NCBI GenBank assembly: GCA_018304505.1
Contig: JAGVWA010000001.1
Coordinates: 1-64,000, forward strand
Origin: Nanobdellati archaeon
GTDB taxonomy: Archaea; B1Sed10-29; JAGVWA01
Direction of reading: 5' to 3'
Length of the DNA stretch: 64,000 nucleotides
A program made the translations under genes and the position numbers. The notes beneath the pieces were generated by a model. It ran no database searches and was not told where the DNA came from. It worked only from the letters and a program-made list of their open reading frames with translations. This document shows, in pieces, positions 23,686 through 32,395 of the stretch; the first letter of the stretch is position 1; every line of letters begins with the position of its first letter.

Positions 23686-23955
23686 ATGGCAGAAGAATCG
23701 CACTTACTGGAGTTCTATGGAGACGAATGCGGACCGTGCAAGCTAATGAAACCCATAGTCGACAAACTAAACGAAGAAGGCCTCAACATCCAACGACTAG
23801 AAGTGTGGCACGATGCAGAAAACGCCGCGCTGATGGAGAAATACGATCAAGGACGATGCGGCGGCGTTCCTTACTTTTACAACACGAAAACCGGGAAAAG
23901 CCTTTGCGGCGCGCAAGATTACGAAACAATCAAGGCATGGGCGCAGGGAGCATGA
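23686..23955 (+). CDS. Thioredoxin/glutaredoxin-like protein (CGPC)
   Basis: An 89-residue thioredoxin-fold protein with the active site CGPC at residues 15-18 and a cis-Pro loop GGVPYFYN near residue 62. It has no signal peptide and so is cytoplasmic. A Shine-Dalgarno GGAGGGTCA precedes ATG 23686. It could feed electrons to peroxiredoxin or to the membrane CcdA carriers encoded elsewhere in the window. It starts 4 nt before the lipoyl synthase gene, forming one unit with the PDH genes. Confidence 0.85.
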   Translation: MAEESHLLEFYGDECGPCKLMKPIVDKLNEEGLNIQRLEVWHDAENAALMEKYDQGRCGGVPYFYNTKTGKSLCGAQDYETIKAWAQGA

Positions 23956-23958
23956 CAA

Positions 23959-24879
23959 ATGCAGCTCACAATACTTGATCAAGGCACGCACCCATTACAA
24001 AAACCCGACTGGCTCAAACTCAAAATGCAACCCACCTGGGCGTTCAATAGCATAAAACAAACCATAAAGGAACTAGAGCTACACACCGTGTGTGAAGAAG
24101 CGCACTGCCCAAACCAGAACGAGTGCTGGTCAAGCGGCACAGCAACATTCATGGTCCTCGGCGACACGTGCACCCGGGCATGCAAATTCTGCAACATCAA
24201 AACTGGATTTCCCGGAAAACCAGTAGACCAAACTGAACCAAAAAGGCTGGCGCAAGCAGTCAAACAATGGAATCTCGATTACGTCGTCATCACGAGTGTT
24301 GACAGAGACGACCTAGCAGACCAGGGCTCGACTCACTTTGCAAACTGCATTGCTGAAATCAAAAAGCAGCGCCCTGAAACCATCATTGAAGTGCTCATTC
24401 CCGATTTCAGGGGCAGCATGGCGTGCCTCGACAGAATCATCAATGCTAAGCCAGACGTCATTGCCCATAATATCGAAGTTGTCAAAGAACTTCAAAAGAC
24501 AGCAAGAGACCCGCGGGCAAACTACACACAGTCATTGGCAGTGCTTGAATACCCAAAACTGGTAAACCCTGAAATCGTGACAAAGACCAGCATCATGCTC
24601 GGCCTCGGTGAAACCCGGAGCGAGGTAATAGAACTAATGCAAGACCTGCTTGATCATAAAGTCGACATTCTCACCATAGGCCAATACGCGCGCCCATCGC
24701 CCAAACATCTACCTGTAATCGAATACGTGCACCCAGACACGTTCAAGTTCTACGAAAAACAAGCGCTAGAAATGGGCTTCAAGTACTGCGCATCAGGGCC
24801 ATTTGTACGGGGCAGTTACAAGGCACGCGACGTATTCGATAGCCTATTAAATAAGAATCACTTAATGACAACAATATGA
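23959..24879 (+). CDS. lipA: Lipoyl synthase LipA
   Basis: Radical-SAM enzyme inserting two sulphur atoms into protein-bound octanoyl groups. The auxiliary cluster ligands are C45, C50 and C56 (CEEAHCPNQNEC), and the radical-SAM cluster is C71, C75 and C78 (CTRACKFC). The conserved C-terminal RSSY motif reads RGSY here, a one-residue variant. Length (306 residues) is normal. It overlaps the PDH E1 alpha gene by 4 bp (ATGA), so the lipoyl cofactor and its user are made from one transcript. Confidence 0.94.
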   Translation: MQLTILDQGTHPLQKPDWLKLKMQPTWAFNSIKQTIKELELHTVCEEAHCPNQNECWSSGTATFMVLGDTCTRACKFCNIKTGFPGKPVDQTEPKRLAQAVKQWNLDYVVITSVDRDDLADQGSTHFANCIAEIKKQRPETIIEVLIPDFRGSMACLDRIINAKPDVIAHNIEVVKELQKTARDPRANYTQSLAVLEYPKLVNPEIVTKTSIMLGLGETRSEVIELMQDLLDHKVDILTIGQYARPSPKHLPVIEYVHPDTFKFYEKQALEMGFKYCASGPFVRGSYKARDVFDSLLNKNHLMTTI

Positions 24880-25958
24880 CGCTCGCAACTGATTTCGACC
24901 CCATGAAAGGGAAGATGCTCCAAATCCTCGACAAGACTGGGAAGGTCATAAATAAAAAACTAGAGCCAAAACTATCAAAACAAGACTTATTGAAGATATA
25001 CAAACTCATGGCCCTCGCGCGGAGAGCAGACGACAAAAGATTAAAAATGCAGCGCACGGGCCGCATGGGAACTTTCGCAGAATCAAAAGGCCAAGAAGCA
25101 GCCCAAGTACCTGTAGTAATGCAACTGACGAAAAAAGACTGGCTAGTACCTTCATTCAGGGAACTGCCTGCGCAAATTACGTTTGGCCTGCCAATCGAAA
25201 ATGATTACCTTTATTACATGGGGAACGAAAAAGGCATGCAGCAAATCCCAAAAGACCTAAACATGGCGCCAATCAGCGTGCCAGTTGGCACCCAAACGTT
25301 ACACGCAGTCGGCATTGCGTGGGCTGAAAAACTCAAGAAAACCAAGAACGTCACGGTGTGCTATTTTGGCGACGGCGGTACAAGCGAAGGAGATTTCCAC
25401 GAAGCCATGAACTTCGCAGGCGTATTCAAAACACCAGTAGTGTTCATTTGCCAAAACAACCAATACGCTATCAGCGTGCCAAGGGAAAAACAAACAGCTT
25501 CCAAGACAATAGCGCAAAAAGCCATCGGGTACGGCATGGAGGGAATACAAGTCGACGGTAACGATCCATTGGCAATGTACGTGGCAGGAAAATACGCAAT
25601 CGAAAAAGCCCGAAAAGGCGGAGGCTCGACGCTTATCGAAGCATACACGTACCGGCTAGCGAACCACACAACAGCAGACGACGCCACCAAATACAGGACT
25701 GAAAAAGAAGTCAAGGAATGGGAAAAGAAAGACCCCATACTTAGATGGACCACATACTTGAAAGCAAAGAAAGCAATCACGGACAAGTTCATAAAAGAAA
25801 CCGATGAGTGGGTTGAACAGGAAGTGGCGCGGGCAACAAAAGCAGCAGAAGAAACCCCAAAGATCAGCATTGATGACATCTTTGATTACACTTACGAGAC
25901 AACGCCACAATACCTAGAAGAGCAAAAGCAAGAAGTGAAGAAGTACTATCCAGAATGA
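24876..25958 (+). CDS. pdhA: Pyruvate dehydrogenase E1 component, alpha subunit
   Basis: Thiamine-diphosphate subunit of a 2-oxoacid dehydrogenase complex. The 360-residue protein shows the ThDP motif GDGGTSEGDFHEAMN ending in NNQYAIS, plus the alpha-subunit loop THRLANHT-like segment YRLANHTTADD. The sequence is closest in pattern to PDH or branched-chain E1 alpha. Which 2-oxoacid is used cannot be settled from the sequence alone, though pyruvate is likely. It is coupled by ATGA overlaps to lipA upstream and E1 beta downstream. Confidence 0.92.
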   Translation: MTLATDFDPMKGKMLQILDKTGKVINKKLEPKLSKQDLLKIYKLMALARRADDKRLKMQRTGRMGTFAESKGQEAAQVPVVMQLTKKDWLVPSFRELPAQITFGLPIENDYLYYMGNEKGMQQIPKDLNMAPISVPVGTQTLHAVGIAWAEKLKKTKNVTVCYFGDGGTSEGDFHEAMNFAGVFKTPVVFICQNNQYAISVPREKQTASKTIAQKAIGYGMEGIQVDGNDPLAMYVAGKYAIEKARKGGGSTLIEAYTYRLANHTTADDATKYRTEKEVKEWEKKDPILRWTTYLKAKKAITDKFIKETDEWVEQEVARATKAAEETPKISIDDIFDYTYETTPQYLEEQKQEVKKYYPE

Positions 25959-26947
25959 CATTGCAGAGTGACTTAATGACGAAAATGAACATGGCAGAAG
26001 CATTGAACCTGGCATTGAAGCAGGAAATGCAACGCGACAAAACAGTGCTTGTGTTGGGAGAGGACGTCGGCGTAGACGGCGGAGTCTTTCGAATAACGGA
26101 CGGCCTGCTCGAAAAATTCGGGGAAAACCGCGTCATAGACACCCCCCTCGCAGAGTCTGGAATTGTAGGCACATCAATCGGCCTGAGCATGAATGGCTTC
26201 AAGCCAGTTGCTGAGATACAATTCTCTGGCTTCTCATACCTCGGTTTCGACCAGCTTGCAGAGCACGCCAGCAGAATGAGGAACAGATCCAAAGGACGCT
26301 TCAGCTGCCCAATGGTAGTTAGAATGCCGTACGGCGGCGGCGTAAGGGCGCTGGAACACCACAGCGAAAGTTACGAAACGATTTACGCTCATCCCCCCGG
26401 CTTCAAGGTAGTCATCCCGTCAAGGCCATACGACGCAAAAGGTCTCCTTATTTCAGCAATACGAGACCCCGATCCAGTAATCTTCATGGAACCAAAGCGC
26501 GTATATCGAATGATCAAGGAAGAGGTTCCAGAAGAAGAGTACACAATACCACTAGGCCAAGCCAACGTGGTACAAGAAGGCAGCGACGTGACGCTGATAA
26601 CTTATGGCTCGATGCTGCACACGTGCCTACCAGCAATGGAACAGCTCAGCAACGTCAGCATAGAACTCATAGACTTGAGAACTGTAAAACCGCTAGACAG
26701 CGCAACAGTGATAGAAAGCGTCAAAAAAACCGGGCGCTGCGTCATTGTGCATGAAGCTCCAAGGACCTGCGGCATCGCTGCCGAGTTGATTGCACGCATC
26801 AATGAAAAAGCCTTTTTCAATTTAAACGCGCCCGTGGAGAGGGTGACTGGCTACGACACGATCATCCCATTGATGCAGCGCGAACAGGAATACCTGCCAC
26901 AGCCAGCAAAAATAGTTGACGCAATAAACAGGACAATGCAATACTAA
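25955..26947 (+). CDS. pdhB: Pyruvate dehydrogenase E1 component, beta subunit
   Basis: Second subunit of the E1 heterotetramer. The 330-residue protein has the typical VLGEDVGVDGGVFRIT start, DTPLAESGIVGTSIGLS and the C-terminal domain TYGSMLHTCLPA and VIVHEAPRTCGIAAEL. It overlaps E1 alpha by 4 bp. The E2 gene is not next in line but 2.5 kb further on, past a PIN gene, a membrane protein, a thioredoxin-like gene and a rhodanese, suggesting that the PDH operon was broken by insertion. Confidence 0.92.
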   Translation: MTLQSDLMTKMNMAEALNLALKQEMQRDKTVLVLGEDVGVDGGVFRITDGLLEKFGENRVIDTPLAESGIVGTSIGLSMNGFKPVAEIQFSGFSYLGFDQLAEHASRMRNRSKGRFSCPMVVRMPYGGGVRALEHHSESYETIYAHPPGFKVVIPSRPYDAKGLLISAIRDPDPVIFMEPKRVYRMIKEEVPEEEYTIPLGQANVVQEGSDVTLITYGSMLHTCLPAMEQLSNVSIELIDLRTVKPLDSATVIESVKKTGRCVIVHEAPRTCGIAAELIARINEKAFFNLNAPVERVTGYDTIIPLMQREQEYLPQPAKIVDAINRTMQY

Positions 26948-26988
26948 TTCTAAATATCAGCGTAAATAATTAACGTTAACAAGAGATA

Positions 26989-27019
26989 GAGTAAACTAGT
27001 TAAAACTAGAAACCACTAG
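26989..27019 (+). promoter_or_regulatory. PIN-locus upstream element, copy B
   Basis: 31-bp block ending AACTAGAAACCACTAG; 26 of 31 positions equal copy A. It ends 46 bp before ATG 27066. After a 5-bp spacer it is followed by GTTCTAT, as in copy C, giving a partial dyad. Confidence 0.65.
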
Positions 27020-27065
27020 CCCCCGTTCTATGAGCTATCTATTCAATAAACCCTACTATGGGGCA

Positions 27066-27467
27066 ATGCCAAAACTAGCATACTGCGACACGTGCGTATA
27101 TCTAGATTACTATAGCGAAAGAAAACGCTCAGTAGAAGCCTTCAAATTTTTCACAGAGGTTATATCCTGTAGATACAATTTAGTGATTTCCAACTGGCTA
27201 TTAACAGAGCTCAAAAAATTCGTTGAGGCAGATCAAACAAACTCCCCCCTGTTACAGCATCTACGCAACATGAAAAAAATCGTGTGCGTTTCTGCATCTG
27301 AAGCAGACTTTGAAAATGCGAAGAGAATAAACCCAATCAATTGGCAAGATTCATTACACGCGCTCCTTGCACAAAGAGCCAGCGCTGACGTTTTTATAAC
27401 TAGAAATTTAAAAGATTTCGTGCAGTATAGCGAATTATTCGAGATTAAACTCCCTGAAGATAGCTGA
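27066..27467 (+). CDS. PIN-domain ribonuclease (VapC-like), locus B
   Basis: A 133-residue PIN protein. It starts MPKLAYCDTCVYLDY, with the first acid in YCDT, then LLTEL (Glu), WQDSLHALLAQRA (Asp) and ITRNLKDF (Asp). ATG 27066 is chosen over ATG 27030 because it aligns with the starts of loci A and C and keeps the same distance to the upstream element. No antitoxin gene lies upstream; a small gene on the other strand overlaps its 3' end by 33 bp. It is inserted between the PDH E1 and E2 genes. Confidence 0.85.
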   Translation: MPKLAYCDTCVYLDYYSERKRSVEAFKFFTEVISCRYNLVISNWLLTELKKFVEADQTNSPLLQHLRNMKKIVCVSASEADFENAKRINPINWQDSLHALLAQRASADVFITRNLKDFVQYSELFEIKLPEDS

Positions 27468-27647
27468 TCTGTTTGGGTCAAGCTCAAACTCTTCAGCAAG
27501 CTTTCTCCTAGCTACTTTGGTGAACTTTCGAATTTTTGAACTCTGAAAATCAACTAACCCAATTGCTAAAGCAGCTTCATTAGGTGATTTTTCCGTAAGC
27601 TCAAGTGCAGCCAGCTCCTGCTTTGCACTAATTGATAAACCCATCAT
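27435..27647 (-). CDS. Small basic protein convergent with PIN B
   Basis: A 70-residue protein with helical, basic character (KIRKFTKVARRKLAEEF) and no known motif. A TTTAAATATT box about 25 bp upstream on the minus strand supports leaderless expression; the first two codons are both ATG. It overlaps the PIN B gene tail-to-tail by 33 bp. It is not similar to the convergent small gene at locus A. An antitoxin role is possible but unproven. Confidence 0.55.
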   Translation of the reverse strand: MMGLSISAKQELAALELTEKSPNEAALAIGLVDFQSSKIRKFTKVARRKLAEEFELDPNRSAIFREFNLE

Positions 27648-27706
27648 TTATCTTATCACTAACCAAATATTTAAAACCTCTTAAACCATATATTAAAACT
27701 AAACTA

Positions 27707-27747
27707 TTCCAAGCAAGGAAAAAATCAGCGCTATTTCTTAGTTGGAA
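27707..27747. other. Imperfect stem-loop in intergenic region
   Basis: TTCCAA (27707-27712) pairs with TTGGAA (27742-27747), and a further AAG/CTT and AAA/TTT pair inside, around an 11-nt loop. It lies 3' of the minus-strand RnfD-like gene and may be a terminator or processing site. Confidence 0.3.
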
Positions 27748-27768
27748 TCAACTTGTTGAACCCCCATG

Positions 27769-28539
27769 TTACTTCACAAACCGATTTAGTAACGGCACAA
27801 ACAAGTCAGCCACTACAAGGCCCCCAATTACGCCCAAGCCCCACGGCGTGAACGACAAAGCGAACGTGGCAAGGGCTGCGATGCCAGCAAAAATCATCCT
27901 TCCCTTACGCCGCGGCAGCGTCATGGGCTCGACAAGCATTATGCACGCGAAGAAAAACGTTGTCGGGTCAAGCACAAAGGCCTGAACAAAACCAAAGCCG
28001 ATGGACCCTGTAGACAAAAATGCCTGCACGCCAAACAGCGCCGTTAAGATTGCAAGGAACGGCACAGTCACGCTCCATAGTGTCCTCTGGCGATACGTGA
28101 GATAGAAAACAGCCACTATGAACAACGATCCGGTGAACCACCAAGACTGGCTCGCGTTGGCGAACAGCAATGACGTAAGGAAAATTCCGAAATTTGCAGG
28201 GTTGAAAATATGCCCCTTATTTATCTTGATGATGCGCTTGCCCAACATCGCTATCGGCCCAACGAGCGCAGCTACCAAGAAGTCCTGCGTGAAAAACACG
28301 CCGCCAATGATTAGGGCGCTCACCATGGCGCTGTCGCTGACAATGAGCTTTTTTTCGTCAATGTACTTGATAACGGAATCAGACGCGAGGGTAGAGAACA
28401 CGATCAAGAGCCAGAACGGCAAATAATCGAGGCCAACGACTTGGTAATTAACAGCGCTCAGGATCAGCAGCACTACAATTAGTAAGTGCTTCAGAGGCAT
28501 CATTTTGAACTTGTTGTATAACTCACTGAGCTGCATCAC
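27769..28539 (-). CDS. Orphan RnfD/NqrB-like membrane protein
   Basis: A 256-residue protein with about nine hydrophobic helices. The segment GHIFNPANFGIFL and the later LDPTTFFFACIMLVEPMTLP match landmarks of the RnfD/NqrB family, flavin-bearing membrane subunits of ion-pumping or transmembrane electron-transfer complexes. The usual flavin-attachment SGAT motif is replaced by DPTT, so covalent FMN binding is uncertain. No other Rnf or Nqr subunit is nearby. A role in moving electrons to the outer face together with the redox genes of the window is possible (inference). Confidence 0.75.
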   Translation of the reverse strand: MMQLSELYNKFKMMPLKHLLIVVLLILSAVNYQVVGLDYLPFWLLIVFSTLASDSVIKYIDEKKLIVSDSAMVSALIIGGVFFTQDFLVAALVGPIAMLGKRIIKINKGHIFNPANFGIFLTSLLFANASQSWWFTGSLFIVAVFYLTYRQRTLWSVTVPFLAILTALFGVQAFLSTGSIGFGFVQAFVLDPTTFFFACIMLVEPMTLPRRKGRMIFAGIAALATFALSFTPWGLGVIGGLVVADLFVPLLNRFVK

Positions 28540-28557
28540 TTCTAGAAATCAGGCGTC

Positions 28558-28566
28558 TTTTAAATA
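28558..28566 (+). promoter_or_regulatory. TATA box for the thioredoxin-like/rhodanese pair
   Basis: TTTTAAATA about 25 bp before ATG 28590, giving a leaderless transcript. Confidence 0.55.
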
Positions 28567-28589
28567 CATTGCCATATACAATTAGTTGC

Positions 28590-29135
28590 ATGGTATTACT
28601 GGAAGGAAAAGGGGGCCTAGAGCTCGGAGACGAGATACCACAATTCAATTTGAAGAACATCGACAATTCACTGCTGTCTAGCGATTCCCTAAAGAAGCAA
28701 GTGAAGCTAATCGTTTTCACGTGCAACCACTGCCCATATGCGCAAGCAGGGTGGCCAAAATTAGTCCACATATACTCGAAATTCAAGGACAGGGTCGACT
28801 TCGTGGCGATCAACAGCAACGACGCGGTCAATTACCCAGAAGACAGTTTTGAAAACATGAAACCGTTTGCACAAGAACACAGCATACCTTTTCCGTACCT
28901 GCACGACGAAACCCAGGAAGTCGCAAAAGCGTATGGGGCAAAGTGCACGCCAGACGTGTACGTTTTCCACAATGACACATTGCAGTACAGGGGCAGAATC
29001 GATTCACAGTTCGACGCTCCATATTCAGAGACAGAACATGACCTCGAAAACGCACTGCAGGAAATCACACAAACAGGAAAGTTCACAGGCACATCAAAAC
29101 CATCAATGGGTTGCTCGATAAAATGGAAGACATAA
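28590..29135 (+). CDS. Thioredoxin-like (AhpC/TSA-type) protein
   Basis: A 181-residue thioredoxin-fold protein of the redoxin type: GDEIPQFNLKNIDN opening, then FTCNHCPYAQAGWPKL with a Cys-x2-Cys site, and the C-terminal GCSIKWK with a further Cys. This TCNHCPY family is common in bacteria and archaea and its reductant is unknown. No signal peptide is seen, so it is cytoplasmic. ATG 28590 agrees with the TATA spacing. It overlaps the rhodanese gene by 10 bp. Confidence 0.85.
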   Translation: MVLLEGKGGLELGDEIPQFNLKNIDNSLLSSDSLKKQVKLIVFTCNHCPYAQAGWPKLVHIYSKFKDRVDFVAINSNDAVNYPEDSFENMKPFAQEHSIPFPYLHDETQEVAKAYGAKCTPDVYVFHNDTLQYRGRIDSQFDAPYSETEHDLENALQEITQTGKFTGTSKPSMGCSIKWKT

Positions 29136-29443
29136 CAATATCCCCTTACGACGTAAAGGAAAAAATCCACAACGAGGAAGACGTTCTATTGCTCGATGTT
29201 AGGGAACCCGGCGAGTTTAAGACTGCCCAGATACACGGAGCAAAACTTATTCCGCTCAAGGAACTATCCCTACGCACAGGCGAGCTGCCAAAAGACGCCG
29301 AGATAATTGCATACTGCCACCACGGCGTAAGGAGCTTGCAAGCAGCACACCTGCTCACAAGTAAAGGCTTCAACGCGAAATCGATGGCGGGCGGCATTGA
29401 TTCCTGGAGTCAACAAATCGACGGGCATGTACCGCGATACTAA
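29126..29443 (+). CDS. Rhodanese-domain sulfurtransferase
   Basis: A 105-residue single rhodanese domain. The persulphide-forming Cys is in the loop YCHHGVRS, and the typical LLLDVREPGEF and AGGIDSW segments are present. Such proteins move sulphane sulphur between carriers. The start overlaps the thioredoxin-like gene, so the two are co-translated; the thioredoxin may reduce the persulphide (inference). Confidence 0.92.
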   Translation, partial: EDITISPYDVKEKIHNEEDVLLLDVREPGEFKTAQIHGAKLIPLKELSLRTGELPKDAEIIAYCHHGVRSLQAAHLLTSKGFNAKSMAGGIDSWSQQIDGHVPRY

Positions 29444-29496
29444 CAAAACCAATAAACAAAAAGCTTTAAATCAAACCACAGAGTAAGTGAAAAGCA

Positions 29497-30819
29497 ATGG
29501 TGTACGAATTCAAATTCCCAGACGTTGGAGAAGGCATAACAGAAGGCACAATAGTCAAATGGGTCATCAAGATCGGAGATGCGATAAAGGAAGATCAGGC
29601 ACTAGGAGAAATCGAGACTGACAAGGCAGTAGTCGAGATACCTTCGCCCAGGACTGGAAAAATACTCCAGCTGCACATTGCCGAAGGAGACAAGGTCAAG
29701 GTCGGCCAAGTCATGGTCACGATCGACGACGGAACAGGACCTGAAAAACCAGCAGCAGAGAAACCAGCACAAGCTGCGCCAGCAGAACCCCCAAAGAAAA
29801 AATCAATAGGCGTCGTAGGCGAGTTGCCGAGCGATGAAACCGAATTCACGCTGCCTATTTCTGCAAAATCTGCAAAACACGAAGCAATGAAACCGCAAGC
29901 AGCACCAGAGCCAGGAGCCACAAGACCAGCAGCTGTGAATGCGTCTCCAAAAGTTCGGAAGCTCGCGCAAGAAAGGGGAATCGACTTATCAAAGGTAACA
30001 GGAAGCGGCCCCAGGGGCGCGATAACCGAAGCTGACTTGACTGGAGAAGCAAAACAACAAGCAGCAACGCCAATAGGCGAGGTTCCGAAGTTTAAGGTTC
30101 AGAAAAAGTACGACCTATGGGGGCACGTAAAGCGAATTCCATACAAGAGCATCCGAAAAACAATTGGGGATCACCTCAGTACAGCGTGGGCAGAAGCAGT
30201 GCACGTAACGCACATTGAAGAGATCGACGTGACGCATCTTGTAGAGATCCGCGAGCGGGAAAAGAAAAACGCTGAAACAAAAGGAATCAAACTCACTTAT
30301 TTGCCGTTCGTCATGAAAGCTTTGGTAAAAGCAATAGAGGAGAACCCGATTGTTGCTTCAGAACTTGACGAGCACGATGAGGCGATCATCATCAAGGAGT
30401 ACAGAAACATCGGCTTCGCAGTCGCTACCGAGAATGGCCTTCTTGTTCCTGTGATAAAAGGCGCAGACCAAAAATCAATAATGCAAATAGCGGATGAAAT
30501 TGTGAAGCTCGCAGATGCAGCCAGGACCAGAAAGATCAACTTGAACGACATGAAGGGAGGCATCATAACCATTACCAACATCGGGGGCCTCGGAGGCATT
30601 GCAGCCACGCCGATATTGAATTACCCCGAATCAAGCATCATCTCCACAATGGCCATACGCGAATTGCCAAGGTACATTGATGGCAAGCTTGAAAAAAGAA
30701 AGGTCATGAACTGCGGAATCACGTTCGACCACCGTATTTATGACGGTGCAGAGGCAGCGCGATTTATGAACTCGCTCAAAAAATACCTCGAGGATCCCGA
30801 TTCGTTGTTGCTGGATTAA
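29497..30819 (+). CDS. pdhC: 2-oxoacid dehydrogenase E2 (dihydrolipoyl acyltransferase)
   Basis: Core of the PDH complex, passing the acetyl group from E1 to CoA. The 440-residue protein has one lipoyl domain (residues 1-78, lipoylated lysine K43 in EIETDKAVVEI), an Ala/Pro/Lys linker, the E3/E1-binding domain (148-182) and the catalytic domain with the DHRIYDG motif (H412, D416). A CTTTAAAT box lies about 30 bp upstream. It lies 2.5 kb after E1 beta. No E3 dihydrolipoamide dehydrogenase gene is in the window. Confidence 0.94.
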   Translation: MVYEFKFPDVGEGITEGTIVKWVIKIGDAIKEDQALGEIETDKAVVEIPSPRTGKILQLHIAEGDKVKVGQVMVTIDDGTGPEKPAAEKPAQAAPAEPPKKKSIGVVGELPSDETEFTLPISAKSAKHEAMKPQAAPEPGATRPAAVNASPKVRKLAQERGIDLSKVTGSGPRGAITEADLTGEAKQQAATPIGEVPKFKVQKKYDLWGHVKRIPYKSIRKTIGDHLSTAWAEAVHVTHIEEIDVTHLVEIREREKKNAETKGIKLTYLPFVMKALVKAIEENPIVASELDEHDEAIIIKEYRNIGFAVATENGLLVPVIKGADQKSIMQIADEIVKLADAARTRKINLNDMKGGIITITNIGGLGGIAATPILNYPESSIISTMAIRELPRYIDGKLEKRKVMNCGITFDHRIYDGAEAARFMNSLKKYLEDPDSLLLD

Positions 30820-30823
30820 AAAA

Positions 30824-31636
30824 CTAGAACAGCACCTTCCTCGGAATCGAGGTGCTGAGGTTCTGCTCTATCATTCGCCTCAGTGACAATTTATACTCGC
30901 TGTTTTTCAACAACTCTTTAACACGAGTCTTTTTTTCTGGAAAGAATTCTTCAACTGTTTGCTCGAACATTGGCCATGTGCTCCTCGCGATGACCGTGTC
31001 AAAATATGCATAACTTGGCTGAACTTCATTCAGCCTGCTAATCAGCCTTTCAAGATTAGTGAACAGTGGCAGTATTGGGGAAACCATGGCGTTGGCCTTA
31101 AGGCCTTTCTCAAGCACGGTTTCCATGGCTGCAAAGCGCTTTTCGATGCTGGCTGCATTTGGCTCGAAAATTCTCGTGTATGTGTCATCGTGAAACGCTA
31201 TGGATAAGCCAACTTCGTCAGTCTCATCGAGCAAATCGAGATCCCTAATAACGTTATGCGACTTTGTCAGAATGCTAATTGTGCAACCATGGTCTTTAAG
31301 CAGCTTGATGCATCGCCTAACGATTTTTTCTTTTAATTCAATGGGCTGGTACGGGTCAGTAAGGCCACTAACCAAGACCTTGCCTGGCGCGGTTTTTTCG
31401 AGTTCCCTCTCCAATTTCTGGACAAAGTCTTTCTTCACGTCAACAAAACTGCCCCATTCTTCAGTTGCATGATGGCATGCCTTTGTATACGCAGCATAGC
31501 AATACCGACACCCTGAATGGCAACCAACATAAGGATTAATTACGTAGTCCAGGCCATTTATTCTTGTTTTTGTGAAGGCGTGCTCTTGTTTGACCCTTGC
31601 GAGGATCGTTTCATGCTCTTGGACAGCTATCTTCAT
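30824..31636 (-). CDS. Radical-SAM protein (SplB/COG1533-like)
   Basis: A 270-residue radical-SAM enzyme with the cluster motif C-x3-C-x2-C in GCHSGCRYCYAAYTK, preceded by YVINPYVGC as in spore-photoproduct-lyase-like proteins. Beta-barrel landmarks VSGLTDPYQPIE and ISILTKSHN follow. The substrate in archaea is unknown; the family is named for DNA repair, but other roles are likely. It lies 6 nt from the lipoate ligase gene on the same strand, so it may belong to that transcript. Confidence 0.85.
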   Translation of the reverse strand: MKIAVQEHETILARVKQEHAFTKTRINGLDYVINPYVGCHSGCRYCYAAYTKACHHATEEWGSFVDVKKDFVQKLERELEKTAPGKVLVSGLTDPYQPIELKEKIVRRCIKLLKDHGCTISILTKSHNVIRDLDLLDETDEVGLSIAFHDDTYTRIFEPNAASIEKRFAAMETVLEKGLKANAMVSPILPLFTNLERLISRLNEVQPSYAYFDTVIARSTWPMFEQTVEEFFPEKKTRVKELLKNSEYKLSLRRMIEQNLSTSIPRKVLF

Positions 31637-31642
31637 TTCAAT

Positions 31643-32395
31643 TTACCTCGATAAGTTCCATGAATCGTTTGCATATTTCTCTTCAACAAGTTGCCATGCG
31701 CGCGTTCTCTCAGCATCAGTAAAATCCCCGATGTAGTGCTCCTTGTCTTCTGAAAAACTCTCTGCCAGGGCTTGTGCTGTTTCTTCTATCGATTTTTCGC
31801 AGAGGTTTCGGATACAAGTTACCCTTTCCTCAACTTGCGCAATGTCCTTGTCCGAGATTTTTTCCCTGCCCACATTCAGGTAGGAAAACATCTTCTCTAC
31901 ATTGAGGTCATAAAGCAGCGTGCCGTGTTGAAGTAAAACACCCTGCCGCCTCGTCTGGGCATTGCCCGAAATTTTCTTTCCGCTCTGCGTTACTATTATG
32001 TCGTTGATTGGCTTGAAATGCGCGCTGATGTTTATTTTCCCGAGGGCATTGACGACGTAGCCGCAAATCAGCTGGTATGACTCTGTAATGCCATTCGGCA
32101 TCATGCTTTCTGGCGCTATGAGTGAGTACGTTATTTCCCCGTCTTTGTCATTGTAGACCGCGCCGCCGCCGGTGATGCGCCGAATCACCTGAACGTGATC
32201 TTCAATGCACTTGTCATAATGCGTTTCTTTTTTTGCGTTTTGGAAACAACCTATTGTTACTGACGAGTTTTTCCAGCGGTAGAATCGAATTGTTGGTGGA
32301 CTATGCTTATCACGAATTGCTTCCATGACTGATTCGTCGAGGGCCATGTTCATGGTGCTGTCATTGCACTCTGGGGAGATGATGCGCCACTTCAT
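31643..32395 (-). CDS. lplA: Lipoate-protein ligase A, catalytic subunit
   Basis: Activates lipoate (or octanoate) with ATP and attaches it to E2 or GcvH. The 250-residue protein has the LplA signature RRITGGGAVYNDKDGEITY, the lysine motif GKKISGNAQTRR and LLQHGTLLYDL. It lacks the C-terminal domain of bacterial LplA, which is instead encoded by the next upstream gene, as in Thermoplasma. It overlaps that gene by 4 bp. With LipA on the same window, the cell can both scavenge and synthesise lipoyl groups. Confidence 0.9.
   Translation of the reverse strand: MKWRIISPECNDSTMNMALDESVMEAIRDKHSPPTIRFYRWKNSSVTIGCFQNAKKETHYDKCIEDHVQVIRRITGGGAVYNDKDGEITYSLIAPESMMPNGITESYQLICGYVVNALGKINISAHFKPINDIIVTQSGKKISGNAQTRRQGVLLQHGTLLYDLNVEKMFSYLNVGREKISDKDIAQVEERVTCIRNLCEKSIEETAQALAESFSEDKEHYIGDFTDAERTRAWQLVEEKYANDSWNLSR

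Noticed and set aside
25361-25879. 172-residue open frame antisense to PDH E1 alpha
   Set aside because: Shadow of the conserved E1 alpha coding sequence; no independent signals.
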